Under the pieces are notes generated by a model, which was not told where the DNA came from, made no database searches, and saw nothing but the letters and a program-made list of their open reading frames with translations. Positions 26,357 through 35,800 of a stretch of DNA of 64,000 nucleotides are shown here, in pieces (within the stretch, counting starts at the first letter, position 1; each line of letters begins with the position of its first letter). The DNA comes from Melaminivora jejuensis. Its GTDB lineage: Bacteria > Pseudomonadota > Gammaproteobacteria > Burkholderiales > Burkholderiaceae_C. Made by a program: the position numbers and the translations under genes. The stretch covers positions 1,612,001 to 1,676,000 of the forward strand of contig NZ_JACWIJ010000002.1 of the NCBI RefSeq assembly GCF_017811175.1. Reading direction: 5' to 3'.

Positions 26357-27841
26357 ATGTATTTCAAGCGTTCGACCTTGTTTCCCCACTCTTTCTCCGT
26401 CTCCCGCCTGCTTGGCGGCGCGGCCCTGGTGGCCAGCATGTTGATGGGCGCCCTGCCCGCCTGGAGCTATGAGGCGCGCGCCGGTGGCATCGTCGATGCC
26501 GCTGGCAACGGCATCCAGTTGCGCGGCGTGAACTGGTTCGGCGCCGAAACCGCCACCAACGTGGTGCATGGCCTGTGGGCGCGCAACTGGCAGGACATGA
26601 TCGATCAGATGCAGCAGCAGGGCTTCAACGCCGTGCGCCTGCCGTTCTGCCCGGCCACGCTGCAGGGCGTGGTGCCATCAGCCATCGACTACAGCCGCAA
26701 CCCCGACCTGCAGGGGCTGGACTCGCTGCAGGTGCTCGATGCCGTGGTGCTGGAGCTCAGCCGCCGTGGCATGTACGTGCTGCTCGACCACCACACCCCC
26801 GATTGCCAGACCATCAGCGAGCTGTGGTACACGCCCGGCTACAGCGAGGCGCAGTGGCTCGATGACCTGGCCTTCGTCGCCCGGCGCTACCGCGAGGTGC
26901 CCGGCGTCATCGGCCTGGACATCAAGAACGAGCCGCATGGCGCTGCCACCTGGGGCACAGGCAACCCGGCCACCGACTGGAACCTGGCCGCCGAGCGCGC
27001 CGCAGCCCGCATCCTGCCGATCGCGCCGCACTGGCTGATCGCCGTGGAGGGCATAGGCGCCAGCGCCCACTGCTCCAGCCAGGAGCCCCACTTCTGGGGC
27101 AGCAACATCGAGCCGCTGGAGTGCCAGCCGCTGGCCATCCCGGCCAGCCAGCTGCTGCTGACGCCGCACACCTACGGCCCCGATGTCCATGAGCAGCCGT
27201 ACTTCAGCGCGCCGAACTTCCCGGACAACATGCCGGCCATCTGGGAGCAGCAGTTCGGCCGCTTCGTGCAAAAGGGCTACACGCTGATGCTGGGCGAGTT
27301 CGGCGGCAAGTACGGCCAGGGCCATCCGGGCGACGTAGCCTGGCAGAACAAGCTGGTGGACTACCTGATCGCCAAGGACATGCGCAGCGGCTTCTACTGG
27401 TCTTGGAACCCCAACAGCGGCGACACCGGCGGCATCCTGCAGGACGACTGGCAGACGGTACGCAGCGACAAGGTGCAGCTGCTGCAGCGGCTGTGGGGCA
27501 ATGTGGGCGGCGGCGCGCCCACGGCTCCGGCGCCCTCGACGCCGGCGCCACCCGAGCCGCAGCCAGCCCCGCCGCAGGCCCCGGTCGAGGCAGCGTTCGC
27601 CTTCGAGCACATCGTGGACAACGACTGGGGGACGGGCTACTGCCAGCGCGTGAAGGTGCGCAACACCGGCTCCACAGCCGGCGAGTGGCTGCTGATCACG
27701 CCCATCGAGGGGCACGTCAACAGCCTGTGGAGCGCGCTGTGGCTGCAGCAGGACAACCTGCTGGGCGCCATCGGCCTGGACTGGAACCGCACCCTGGCAC
27801 CGGGCGCCAGCACCGAGTTCGGCTTCTGCGCGCAGCGCTGA
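26357..27841 (+). CDS. Secreted endoglucanase, glycoside hydrolase family 5, with C-terminal carbohydrate-binding module
   Basis: 494 residues from the ATG at 26357, just before a clear Sec signal ending ALPAWS. The GH5 catalytic domain spans about 35-375: RGVNWFGAE, acid/base E192 in DIKNEPHG and nucleophile E314 in MLGEFGGK, plus HTYGPD and GFYWSWNPNSGDTGG. A Pro/Ala linker (about 382-409) joins a roughly 85-residue tail with WGTGYCQRVKVRNTGS and two cysteines that resembles a CBM2 cellulose-binding module. It should hydrolyse beta-1,4-glucan outside the cell, probably after type II secretion. Monocistronic between a flavoprotein gene and rpsU. Confidence 0.93.
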   Translation: MYFKRSTLFPHSFSVSRLLGGAALVASMLMGALPAWSYEARAGGIVDAAGNGIQLRGVNWFGAETATNVVHGLWARNWQDMIDQMQQQGFNAVRLPFCPATLQGVVPSAIDYSRNPDLQGLDSLQVLDAVVLELSRRGMYVLLDHHTPDCQTISELWYTPGYSEAQWLDDLAFVARRYREVPGVIGLDIKNEPHGAATWGTGNPATDWNLAAERAAARILPIAPHWLIAVEGIGASAHCSSQEPHFWGSNIEPLECQPLAIPASQLLLTPHTYGPDVHEQPYFSAPNFPDNMPAIWEQQFGRFVQKGYTLMLGEFGGKYGQGHPGDVAWQNKLVDYLIAKDMRSGFYWSWNPNSGDTGGILQDDWQTVRSDKVQLLQRLWGNVGGGAPTAPAPSTPAPPEPQPAPPQAPVEAAFAFEHIVDNDWGTGYCQRVKVRNTGSTAGEWLLITPIEGHVNSLWSALWLQQDNLLGAIGLDWNRTLAPGASTEFGFCAQR

Positions 27842-27870
27842 GGCCCAGCGAGGGGCGTGGGTCGATACGC

Positions 27871-27876
27871 TATAAT
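27871..27876 (+). promoter_or_regulatory. Probable -10 element of rpsU promoter
   Basis: A perfect TATAAT hexamer 30 nt after the cellulase stop and 134 nt before rpsU. No good -35 is visible at 17 nt spacing, so the element may be extended or activator-dependent. Confidence 0.5.
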
Positions 27877-27896
27877 GCCCGGCTTTGCTGGCAAAA

Positions 27897-27927
27897 GCCC
27901 GTCGGCCAATACTAGTTACAGACGGGC
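27897..27927 (+). other. Hairpin in the rpsU 5' leader
   Basis: A 7-bp perfect stem (GCCCGTC / GACGGGC) around a 17-nt loop in the presumed rpsU leader, about 80 nt before the start codon. There is no U-run, so it is not a terminator. It could be part of autogenous control of S21; that is inference only. Confidence 0.4.
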
Positions 27928-28004
27928 AAAACCGCCGTCCATGGCTTTCGGGCCCGATCTTCCCGACAACCCTCTGGCGGCATAATTTTGGAATCAACCA
28001 CCTG

Positions 28005-28217
28005 ATGACCACCATCCGAGTAAAAGAGAACGAACCCTTTGACGTGGCCCTGCGCCGCTTCAAGCGCACCATCGAAAAGCTGGGCCTGCTGACCGACCTG
28101 CGCGCCCGCGAGTTCTACGAAAAGCCCACTGCCGAGCGCAAGCGCAAGAAGGCCGCTGCCGTCAAGCGCCACTACAAGCGCGTGCGCAGCATGCAACTGC
28201 CCAAGAAGCTGTACTGA
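28005..28217 (+). CDS. rpsU: 30S ribosomal protein S21
   Basis: 70 residues, the normal length for S21, starting [20 protein letters not shown] and ending SMQLPKKLY. It is highly basic with the [20 protein letters not shown] helix. It binds 16S rRNA near the anti-Shine-Dalgarno region and helps initiation. The ATG at 28005 is set by homology; upstream in-frame codons do not resemble S21. It is followed by a strong terminator and then yqeY, the usual neighbour. Confidence 0.98.
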
Positions 28218-28240
28218 TCGGCCTGCGACCGGCACCTGCC

Positions 28241-28277
28241 AAACCCGCGCTGGGGACGCCGAGCGCGGGTTTTTTTG
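28241..28277 (+). terminator. Rho-independent terminator of rpsU
   Basis: Hairpin CCCGCGCT / AGCGCGGG with a 10-nt loop followed by a T7 run, 24 nt after the rpsU stop. Confidence 0.9.
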
Positions 28278-28320
28278 TTTTTCATTTCTACACCTTCTGC
28301 ACCTTTCGGAGAGTCAGTTC

Positions 28321-28767
28321 ATGAGCCTGAAAAACCGCATCACCGAAGACATGAAGACAGCCATGCGCGCCCGGGACAGCGAGCGCCTGGGCACCATCCG
28401 CATGTTGCAGGCCGCCATCAAGCAGCGCGAGGTCGATGAGCGCATCGAGCTGGACGACGCCGCCGTGGTCGCCGTGGTGGACAAGCTGCTCAAGCAGCGC
28501 CGGGACAGCATCGCGGCCTTCGAGGCCGCCGGGCGCCAGGATCTGGCCGAGCGGGAGCAGGCCGAGGCAGCCGTGCTGCAGGCCTATCTGCCCGAGCGCA
28601 TGTCTGCCGAGGAGATCGAAGCCGCCGTGCGTGCCATCGTGGCCGAGCTGGGCGCCGGCGGCCCGGGCGACATGGGCAAGGTGATGGGCGCGGCCAAGGC
28701 CAGCCTGGCCGGCAAGGCCGACATGGGCCAGGTCTCGGCAGCCGTCAAGGCTGCCCTGGCGCGCTGA
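28321..28767 (+). CDS. yqeY: GatB/YqeY domain-containing protein
   Basis: 148-residue helical protein starting MSLKNRITEDMKTAMRARD, with GGAG upstream. It matches the YqeY family, related to the C-terminal tail domain of GatB: LGTIRMLQAAIKQREVDER, AAFEAAGRQDLAEREQAEAA, then YLPERMSAEEIEAAVRAIV and GKVMGAAKASLAGKADMGQV. The fold suggests tRNA binding; no enzymatic role is proven. It sits downstream of rpsU as in most proteobacteria, behind the rpsU terminator. Confidence 0.95.
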   Translation: MSLKNRITEDMKTAMRARDSERLGTIRMLQAAIKQREVDERIELDDAAVVAVVDKLLKQRRDSIAAFEAAGRQDLAEREQAEAAVLQAYLPERMSAEEIEAAVRAIVAELGAGGPGDMGKVMGAAKASLAGKADMGQVSAAVKAALAR

Positions 28768-28785
28768 TGCACCCGCACCCGCAGT

Positions 28786-28895
28786 CTGATTTACTCCTTT
28801 ATCGATAGCTGCTTGCGCTTGCCAGTCAACGTTTTCAACATGTTTCATGCCTGAAAACGAGACATAGCAAGCGCAATCAGCTATAATTATTATAG
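28786..28895. repeat. Comamonadaceae dispersed repeat, copy 7 (two half-copies head to head)
   Basis: A plus-oriented half (CGATAGCTGCTTGCGCTTGCC) at about 28800-28845 faces a minus-oriented half (CAAGCGCAATCAGCTAT) at about 28865-28883, making a large inverted repeat. The outer edge of the second half carries a perfect TATAAT (28883-28888), 40 nt before the dehydrogenase start codon. Confidence 0.75.
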
Positions 28896-28927
28896 CAACA
28901 AGCCCATCCATTCCGGAGGCCACAGCC

Positions 28928-30016
28928 ATGCCACGCCCCTTCCAGATTGCAGTACTCGCCGGCGACGGCATTGGCCGCGAGGTCATGCCCGAAGGCCTGC
29001 GCGCCGTGCAGGCTGCGGCGCAGCGTTTTGGCATCGCTCTGGAACTGCACACCTTCGACTGGGCGCATTGCGACTACTACCTGCAGCATGGCCAGATGAT
29101 GCCCACCGACTGGAAGGCGCAGCTGTGCGGCATGGATGCCATTTATTTCGGGGCAGTGGGCTGGCCGGCCACGGTGCCCGACCATGTGTCGCTGTGGGGT
29201 TCGCTGCTGAAAATGCGCCGCGAGTTCGACCAATACATCAACCTGCGCCCGGTGCGCCTGTTCGAGGGCGTGCCCTGCCCGCTGGCCGGCAAGAAGCCCG
29301 GCGACATTGACTACGTGGTGGTGCGCGAGAATACCGAGGGCGAATACACCGCCCTGGGCGGCGTCATGTTCGAGGGCACGCCGCGCGAGATCGTCATCCA
29401 GGAATCGGTCTATTCACGCCACGGCGCCGAGCGCCTGCTCGATTTCGCCTTCGAGCTGGCTGCCGGTCGGGCGCGCCGGCATGTCACGCTGGCCACCAAG
29501 AGCAACGGCATCGCCATCAGCATGCCCTGGTGGGACAGGCGAGCCGACGAGGCCGCGCAGCGTCATCCGCAAGTCAGCCTGGACAAGCAGCACATCGACA
29601 TCCTGGCGGCCCGCTTCGTGTTGCAGCCCGAGCGCTTCGACGTGGTGGCGGCAACCAATCTGTTTGGCGACATCCTGAGCGATCTGGGGCCGGCGACCAC
29701 CGGCACGATCGGACTGGCGCCTTCGGCCAACCTGAATCCCGAGCGCCAGTTCCCCAGCCTGTTCGAGCCGGTGCATGGCTCGGCGCCCGACATCTACGGC
29801 CAGAACATTGCCAACCCGATCGCCATGATCTGGTCAGGCGCGCTGATGCTGGATTTTCTGACGCACGGCGAAGGATCAGGCCGGGCCGCGCACGACGCCA
29901 TCGTGCAGGCCATCGAGAGCGTGCTGCGCAGCGGCCCGCGCACGCCTGACCTGGGGGGCAACGCCAGCACTGCCGAGGTCGGCAGGGCGATAGCGGCGGC
30001 CCTCAGCCGGGGCTGA
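28928..30016 (+). CDS. Tartrate dehydrogenase / D-malate dehydrogenase (isocitrate/isopropylmalate dehydrogenase family)
   Basis: 362 residues with CGGAGG 9 nt before the ATG. NAD- and metal-dependent decarboxylating dehydrogenase: IAVLAGDGIGREVMPEG at the start, VVVRENTEGEYTALGG near 136, NLFGDILSDLGPATTGTIGL near 245, and EPVHGSAPDIYGQNIANPIA near 280. The substrate-loop segment WGSLLKMRREFDQYINLRPV fits the tartrate/D-malate (TtuC/DmlA) branch rather than LeuB. It would oxidise D-malate or tartrate to pyruvate or glycerate-level products. No adjacent regulator or transporter. Confidence 0.9.
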   Translation: MPRPFQIAVLAGDGIGREVMPEGLRAVQAAAQRFGIALELHTFDWAHCDYYLQHGQMMPTDWKAQLCGMDAIYFGAVGWPATVPDHVSLWGSLLKMRREFDQYINLRPVRLFEGVPCPLAGKKPGDIDYVVVRENTEGEYTALGGVMFEGTPREIVIQESVYSRHGAERLLDFAFELAAGRARRHVTLATKSNGIAISMPWWDRRADEAAQRHPQVSLDKQHIDILAARFVLQPERFDVVAATNLFGDILSDLGPATTGTIGLAPSANLNPERQFPSLFEPVHGSAPDIYGQNIANPIAMIWSGALMLDFLTHGEGSGRAAHDAIVQAIESVLRSGPRTPDLGGNASTAEVGRAIAAALSRG

Positions 30017-30036
30017 GCTGCCCCGGCCGGAGAAAT

Positions 30037-30324
30037 TCACAGCGAGTACTTGGCGCAATCGAGGGGCCGCTCGCCGGTGGGCACCGGGCAGCGGTTCATC
30101 TCGAAGGGCGAGACGGTCAGCAGCGTGGTCAGGGCGCTGGAGGCCATGATGACCGCCCAGAAGACGAAGAAGGCAATCGTGTAGATGCCCTGGCGCGACA
30201 GCTGCAACGGCTCATCGAACCAGTACAAGGCCCCGGGATCGACAAAGGCAAAGACCACCATCTCCATCACGCCCGCCATCAGAAAGGCGGGCCAGGCAAT
30301 CCACATCATCCGTTGCATTAGCAT
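30037..30324 (-). CDS. Small membrane protein at the end of the cbb3 cluster
   Basis: 95 residues. Two hydrophobic segments are clear: ending at VMEMVVFAFVDPG (residues about 5-30) and IYTIAFFVFWAVIMASSAL (about 46-66), then a short tail with a Cys pair (NRCPVPTGERPLDC). The ATG at 30324 has GGAGG 6 nt upstream. I do not recognise a named family. Its position as the last gene after fixH suggests a role in cbb3 oxidase assembly or respiration, but that is inferred only from location. Confidence 0.75.
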   Translation of the reverse strand: MLMQRMMWIAWPAFLMAGVMEMVVFAFVDPGALYWFDEPLQLSRQGIYTIAFFVFWAVIMASSALTTLLTVSPFEMNRCPVPTGERPLDCAKYSL

Positions 30325-30449
30325 CATCAGCCTCCTTGCGATGCGTCAAAGACTAGCACCGCAAGGCGTGCCATGCCAAGGTGGCTGACCCGGATGTTGT
30401 GTCAGACCAGGCCGCAAAACGCCCCGGTCAGGGCAGGCAGGCACTGGAT

Positions 30450-30746
30450 TCAGCGTGGCTGATCCTTCTCGGGTGTCGCTGCATGGTTGCGGCCCTTGAT
30501 GGCCGGCTGCATGTTCGATTGCCGGCCTTCCTCGGCCAGCGTCTTATTGATGTCCAGGCCGCGCTGGTAGTAGTCCTCGGCAATCACCGGATCGGGTTGG
30601 CTTACGGCCAGCCACAACGTGAAGAAGCCGGCCACGACGACAATCGCCGGCCCGGCAATGATCAGCCAGACATGGCCGTATTTCCACCAGGGCTGAGAGG
30701 CGGGAGCCTGCATGGGCGTAACGGGAGAAGGAGCTGGAGAAGCCAT
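30450..30746 (-). CDS. fixH: FixH family protein
   Basis: 98 residues, with AAGGA 7 nt before the ATG. A Pro/Ala-rich cytoplasmic start precedes WWKYGHVWLIIAGPAIVVVAG, a single transmembrane helix, then the conserved SQPDPVIAEDYYQRGLDINK. FixH is a membrane partner of FixG/CcoG and of the CcoI copper ATPase in cbb3 oxidase maturation. Here the chain after the conserved block is short, as in other betaproteobacterial versions. It follows ccoG in the same operon. Confidence 0.9.
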   Translation of the reverse strand: MASPAPSPVTPMQAPASQPWWKYGHVWLIIAGPAIVVVAGFFTLWLAVSQPDPVIAEDYYQRGLDINKTLAEEGRQSNMQPAIKGRNHAATPEKDQPR

Positions 30747-30760
30747 TGCTGTGTCCTTGA

Positions 30761-30778
30761 GGCCCCGCAGGCGGGGCC
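30761..30778 (-). other. Strong GC hairpin between ccoG and fixH
   Basis: Perfect 8-bp arms GGCCCCGC / GCGGGGCC with a 2-nt loop, in the gap between the ccoG stop and the fixH ribosome site. No T-run follows, so it is more likely an mRNA stability or processing element than a terminator. Confidence 0.45.
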
Positions 30779-30829
30779 GTTCAGGCCCGGATCGGCGTCA
30801 GGCCATCCGGGCCGAAAATCGATGCCACA

Positions 30830-32278
30830 TCAGCGCGGCACCAGGAAAACGGATTTTTCCGACACCTGCGCCCCGGTGGCCTCGGCGCGGATGTCGAAGT
30901 ACACCGTGTGCGAGCCCGGGGCTGCCGAGCCGTAGGGGATGTGCAGCCGCACCGAGACCCAGCGCGACTCGGCAGCGCCGATTTCCACCTGTGCCTCCGA
31001 AGCCAGCTCCAGGCCTTCCAGTCCGCGCGCGCTGAGCGTGTAGGTCTGCGGCTTTTCCGTGGCGTTCATGATCTGCAGGCGGTAGATGTTCTCCAGCTTG
31101 CCTCCGGCGACGATGCGCGACAGGGCTGCCCGGTCGCGCACGACATCCACTTTGAAGGGGGTGCGCACCACCAGGCTGGTCAGCATGGCGACGCACAGCA
31201 GCACCAGCACGCCCGAGTACAGCAGCACGCGCGGGCGGAAGACGCGCTTGAGCATCTGCGACTGCGTCCAGTGGTTGGCCACGCCGTTTTGCGTGGAAAA
31301 CCGGATCAGGCCGCGCGGATACTTCATCTTGTCCATCACGGTGTCGCAGGCGTCCACGCACAGGCCGCAGCCGATGCACTCGTACTGCAGACCGTTGCGG
31401 ATGTCGATGCCCGTGGGGCAGACCTGCACGCACAGGGTGCAGTCGATGCAGTCGCCCAGGCCCTTGGCCTTGTAGTCCACGGTCTTGTTGCGCGGCCCGC
31501 GCGGCTCGCCACGCTCGGGGTCGTAGGTCACGATCATCGTGTCCTTGTCGAACATCGCACTCTGGAAGCGCGCGTAGGGGCACATGTATTTGCACACCTG
31601 CTCGCGCAGGAAGCCAGCGTTGCCGTAGGTGGCAAAGCCGTAGAAGAGCACCCAGAAAATCTGCCAGGAACCCTGGAACTGCATCAGCTCAGCGCCCAGT
31701 TCGCGGATCGGCACGAAGTAGCCGACGAAGGTGTAGCCCGTCCAGAAGGCCACCGCGATCCAGACGATCTGCTTGGCGGTCTTCTTCCAGATTTTTTCGA
31801 ACGTCCACGGGCCGTTGTCCAGGCGCATACGCGCGCTGCGGTCACCCTCGATCTTGTGCTCGATCCACATGAAGATCTCGGTATAGACCGTCTGCGGGCA
31901 GGCAAAGCCGCACCACAGGCGCCCGGCCACCGCCGTGAACAGGAACAGCGACAGCGCCGAGATGATGAGCAGGCCCGTCAGATAGATGAAATCCTGCGGA
32001 TACAGCACCAGGCCGAAGATGTAGAAGCGCCGCGCTCCCAGGTCGAACAGCACCATCTGGCGCTCGCCCCACTGCAGCCAGGGCAGGCCGTAGAAGATGA
32101 GCTGCGTGAGGTACACCATGGCCCAGCGCCAGCGCGCGAACAGGCCGCTGATCGAGCGGGGATAAATCTTCTTTTGCGCCTCGTACAGCGAGACCATCTC
32201 CCCTTGCGAGTTGCCTTGCGCTGCAGGGACGATGGGGATGACTTTCTTGCGCGGTGGCTGGCCGTCAGCGGGCTTCAT
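30830..32278 (-). CDS. ccoG: Cytochrome c oxidase accessory protein CcoG (FixG/RdxA)
   Basis: 482 residues from the ATG at 32278 (MKPADGQPP); an ATG at 32305 is the alternative. Polytopic iron-sulfur membrane protein needed for copper delivery to cbb3 oxidase. The membrane part includes AGRLWCGFACPQTVYTEIF. Two 4Fe-4S clusters follow: CIDCTLCVQVCP and CIGCGLCVDACD. The C-terminal half is the periplasmic immunoglobulin-like FixG domain (SARGLEGLEL to EKSVFLVP). It lies downstream of ccoNOQP as usual. Confidence 0.97.
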   Translation of the reverse strand: MKPADGQPPRKKVIPIVPAAQGNSQGEMVSLYEAQKKIYPRSISGLFARWRWAMVYLTQLIFYGLPWLQWGERQMVLFDLGARRFYIFGLVLYPQDFIYLTGLLIISALSLFLFTAVAGRLWCGFACPQTVYTEIFMWIEHKIEGDRSARMRLDNGPWTFEKIWKKTAKQIVWIAVAFWTGYTFVGYFVPIRELGAELMQFQGSWQIFWVLFYGFATYGNAGFLREQVCKYMCPYARFQSAMFDKDTMIVTYDPERGEPRGPRNKTVDYKAKGLGDCIDCTLCVQVCPTGIDIRNGLQYECIGCGLCVDACDTVMDKMKYPRGLIRFSTQNGVANHWTQSQMLKRVFRPRVLLYSGVLVLLCVAMLTSLVVRTPFKVDVVRDRAALSRIVAGGKLENIYRLQIMNATEKPQTYTLSARGLEGLELASEAQVEIGAAESRWVSVRLHIPYGSAAPGSHTVYFDIRAEATGAQVSEKSVFLVPR

Positions 32279-32391
32279 GGATCCAGGTTCTCCAGGCGAG
32301 GGCATGGCTCAGGCCAGGCCTTCTTGAAAACGACAAAACGGCCGTCAGTCCCACCCATGGCGGGACTGCCGGCCGCACAGCAAACAGGTAA

Positions 32392-33306
32392 TCAGCGGGC
32401 GCCGCCAGCCTTGTTGGACAGGCCCCAGACGTAGGCCGTCAACACGTTGATCTGCGCATCGGTCAGCTTGTCCTTCTGCGCCGGCATTTCGTTGGTCTTG
32501 CCGTTGTTGATGATATTCACAATGGCGGCCTCGCCCCAGCCGTGCAGCCAGATGTCGTCTGTCAGGTTGGGGGCACCCAGGGCGGCATTGCCCTTGCCAT
32601 CCATGCCGTGGCAGGCGGCGCAGGCAGTGAACTTGCTTTTGCCCAGCGAGGCCTTGAGCGAATCATGCGGGCTGCCCGACAGGCTAAGCACGTAGTGGGC
32701 CAGATTGCGCACGTCCTCGGACGAGCCCACGGCGGCAGCCATGGGCGGCATGATGCCCACGCGGCCTTCCTGGATGGTCTGGTGGATGTTTTCCGCCGTG
32801 CCGCCATGCAGCCAGTCGCCATCGGTCAGATTGGGAAAGCCCTTGCTGCCGCGTGCGTCCGAGCCGTGGCACTGGGCGCAGTTGTTCATGAACAGACGAT
32901 CGCCAATGGCCATGGCTGCAGGATCGCCCGCCAGCTCTTCGGTCTTCATGCTGGCAAAGCGCGCATAGACCGGAGCCTCGGCCTCCTGGGCGCGGCTGAC
33001 TTCGGCCTGGTACTCGCCCAGCTGCGTCCAGCCGAGCTGACCCTTGTAAGTGCCCAGGCCCGGGTAGGCAATCAGATAGCCGATGGCAAAGACGATGGTC
33101 AGCACGAACAGCCACATCCACCAGCGGGGCATGGGGTTGTTCATCTCCGTCAGGTCTTCATCCCAGACGTGGCCGGTGGTGTTGTCGGCAGCGGACTCGA
33201 TCTTCTTGCGCGAGGTGAGCCACAGCAGCAGGGCGCAGCCGACGATGCCGGCAATGGTGATGCCCGCGACATAGAAAGACCAGAAATCACTGGTGAAATC
33301 GCTCAT
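32392..33306 (-). CDS. ccoP: cbb3-type cytochrome c oxidase subunit III (di-heme)
   Basis: 304-residue membrane-anchored di-heme cytochrome c, the electron entry subunit. Two N-terminal helices (about 12-30 and 62-81) are followed by two c-heme sites: CAQCH at 143-147 and CAACH at 229-233, each with a downstream Met-containing segment (GIMPPMAAA and NEMPAQKDKL). The length is normal. Order ccoN-ccoO-ccoQ-ccoP is complete. Confidence 0.98.
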   Translation of the reverse strand: MSDFTSDFWSFYVAGITIAGIVGCALLLWLTSRKKIESAADNTTGHVWDEDLTEMNNPMPRWWMWLFVLTIVFAIGYLIAYPGLGTYKGQLGWTQLGEYQAEVSRAQEAEAPVYARFASMKTEELAGDPAAMAIGDRLFMNNCAQCHGSDARGSKGFPNLTDGDWLHGGTAENIHQTIQEGRVGIMPPMAAAVGSSEDVRNLAHYVLSLSGSPHDSLKASLGKSKFTACAACHGMDGKGNAALGAPNLTDDIWLHGWGEAAIVNIINNGKTNEMPAQKDKLTDAQINVLTAYVWGLSNKAGGAR

Positions 33307-33340
33307 GGGTTATCTCTCTTGTTGTGTACAGCCGAGTCCC

Positions 33341-33478
33341 TCAGTCCTCGGCGAAGGGCAGCTGCGCCGCCTCCTCGAAGCGGCTCTGGTTGCTGCGCCG
33401 CCAGGCCCAGAACCAGATGCCCAGGAAGCACGCCAGCGATGCCAGCGTGGCCACGATGCGCATGGTGGTGATGTCCAT
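33341..33478 (-). CDS. ccoQ: cbb3-type cytochrome oxidase subunit CcoQ/FixQ
   Basis: 45-residue single-helix subunit lying between ccoO and ccoP. It starts MDITTMRIVATLASLACF and contains GIWFWAWRRSNQSRFEEAA, the characteristic FixQ pattern (one helix, then Arg-rich turn and acidic tail). CcoQ stabilises the assembled oxidase. The start at 33478 is preceded by AAGGAAGG. Confidence 0.93.
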   Translation of the reverse strand: MDITTMRIVATLASLACFLGIWFWAWRRSNQSRFEEAAQLPFAED

Positions 33479-33510
33479 GACTGCCTTCCTTTTCTTGTGT
33501 TGCGCCATGC

Positions 33511-34137
33511 TCAGCGCAGGGCGCGGCCCAGCACCTGCAGATAGGCGATGACGGCTTCCATCTCGGTCTTGCCCTTGACGTCCTCGCCCGCCTTGGCGAT
33601 CTCCTCGTCACTGTAGGGCACGCCCACGGTGCGCAGTGCCTTCATGTGGCGTGGCATGGCCTGGGCATCGACCTGGTTCTTTTCCAGCCAGGGGTAGGCC
33701 GGCATGTTGGACTCGGGCACCACGTCGCGCGGGTTGTTCAGGTGGATGCGATGCCACTCGTCGCTGTACTTGCCGCCCACGCGGTGCAGGTCGGGGCCGG
33801 TGCGCTTGGAGCCCCACTGGAAGGGGTGGTCATAGACGAACTCGCCGGCCACCGAGTAGTGGCCATAGCGCAGCGTCTCGGCGCGGAAGGGGCGAATCAT
33901 CTGCGAGTGGCAGTTGTAGCAGCCCTCACGCACATAGATGTCGCGCCCGGCGAGCTGCAGCGCGGTGTAGGGCTTGAGGCCCTGCACGGCTTCGGTGGTG
34001 GACTTCTGGAAGAACAGCGGCACGATCTCCACTAGGCCACCAATGGCGACCACGATGAGGATCAGCACGATCATCAAGAAGTTGCTGGTTTCGACCTTCT
34101 CATGCGTGAAGCCAGCGCTTTTATTGGTATTGGACAT
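33511..34137 (-). CDS. ccoO: cbb3-type cytochrome c oxidase subunit II (mono-heme)
   Basis: 208 residues. One N-terminal membrane anchor ([20 protein letters not shown]) is followed by a periplasmic mono-heme c domain with CYNCH at residues 73-77 ([20 protein letters not shown]). Conserved later segments: [20 protein letters not shown] and [16 protein letters not shown] (axial Met). It starts 21 bp after the ccoN stop. Confidence 0.98.
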   Translation of the reverse strand: MSNTNKSAGFTHEKVETSNFLMIVLILIVVAIGGLVEIVPLFFQKSTTEAVQGLKPYTALQLAGRDIYVREGCYNCHSQMIRPFRAETLRYGHYSVAGEFVYDHPFQWGSKRTGPDLHRVGGKYSDEWHRIHLNNPRDVVPESNMPAYPWLEKNQVDAQAMPRHMKALRTVGVPYSDEEIAKAGEDVKGKTEMEAVIAYLQVLGRALR

Positions 34138-34157
34138 GTTTCAACAGCTCCTGGTGC

Positions 34158-35596
<1,439 letters not shown>

Positions 35597-35651
35597 CGGG
35601 CACCTCTTGTAATTGCGGCAAAAAGTTTCAACCAGTCTTGCGTTGTGGGAA

Positions 35652-35665
35652 TTGACCGTAGTCAA
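35652..35665 (-). promoter_or_regulatory. FNR/ANR-type box upstream of ccoN
   Basis: Perfectly palindromic TTGAC-CGTA-GTCAA centred about 62 nt before the ccoN ATG and overlapping the ccoS stop codon. Position and sequence fit class II activation of ccoNOQP at low oxygen, the known regulation of cbb3 genes in proteobacteria. Confidence 0.75.
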
Positions 35666-35799
35666 CTGTCGCGCAAAATGCGCTCCCCCTCTTGATCGAC
35701 GTTCTCGAACTGCCCGCGGTCAACAGCCCACCACAGGCCGGCCAGCACGAACAGCACCAGCACCACGGACAAAGGGATCAGCAAATAAAGAATGTCCAT
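35662..35799 (-). CDS. ccoS: cbb3-type cytochrome oxidase assembly protein CcoS
   Basis: 45 residues, starting MDILYLLIPLSVVLVLFVLA: one membrane helix followed by GLWWAVDRGQFENVDQEGER, the CcoS signature. CcoS is needed for cofactor insertion into cbb3 oxidase. It begins 1 nt after the ccoI stop, so the two are co-translated. A longer in-frame start exists but adds unrelated residues. Confidence 0.95.
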   Translation of the reverse strand: MDILYLLIPLSVVLVLFVLAGLWWAVDRGQFENVDQEGERILRDS

Positions 35800-35800
35800 G

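Noticed and set aside
30336..30349. FNR-like box upstream of the 95-residue membrane protein
   Set aside because: TTGCGATGCGTCAA deviates in two of the five bases of one half-site; too weak to call.
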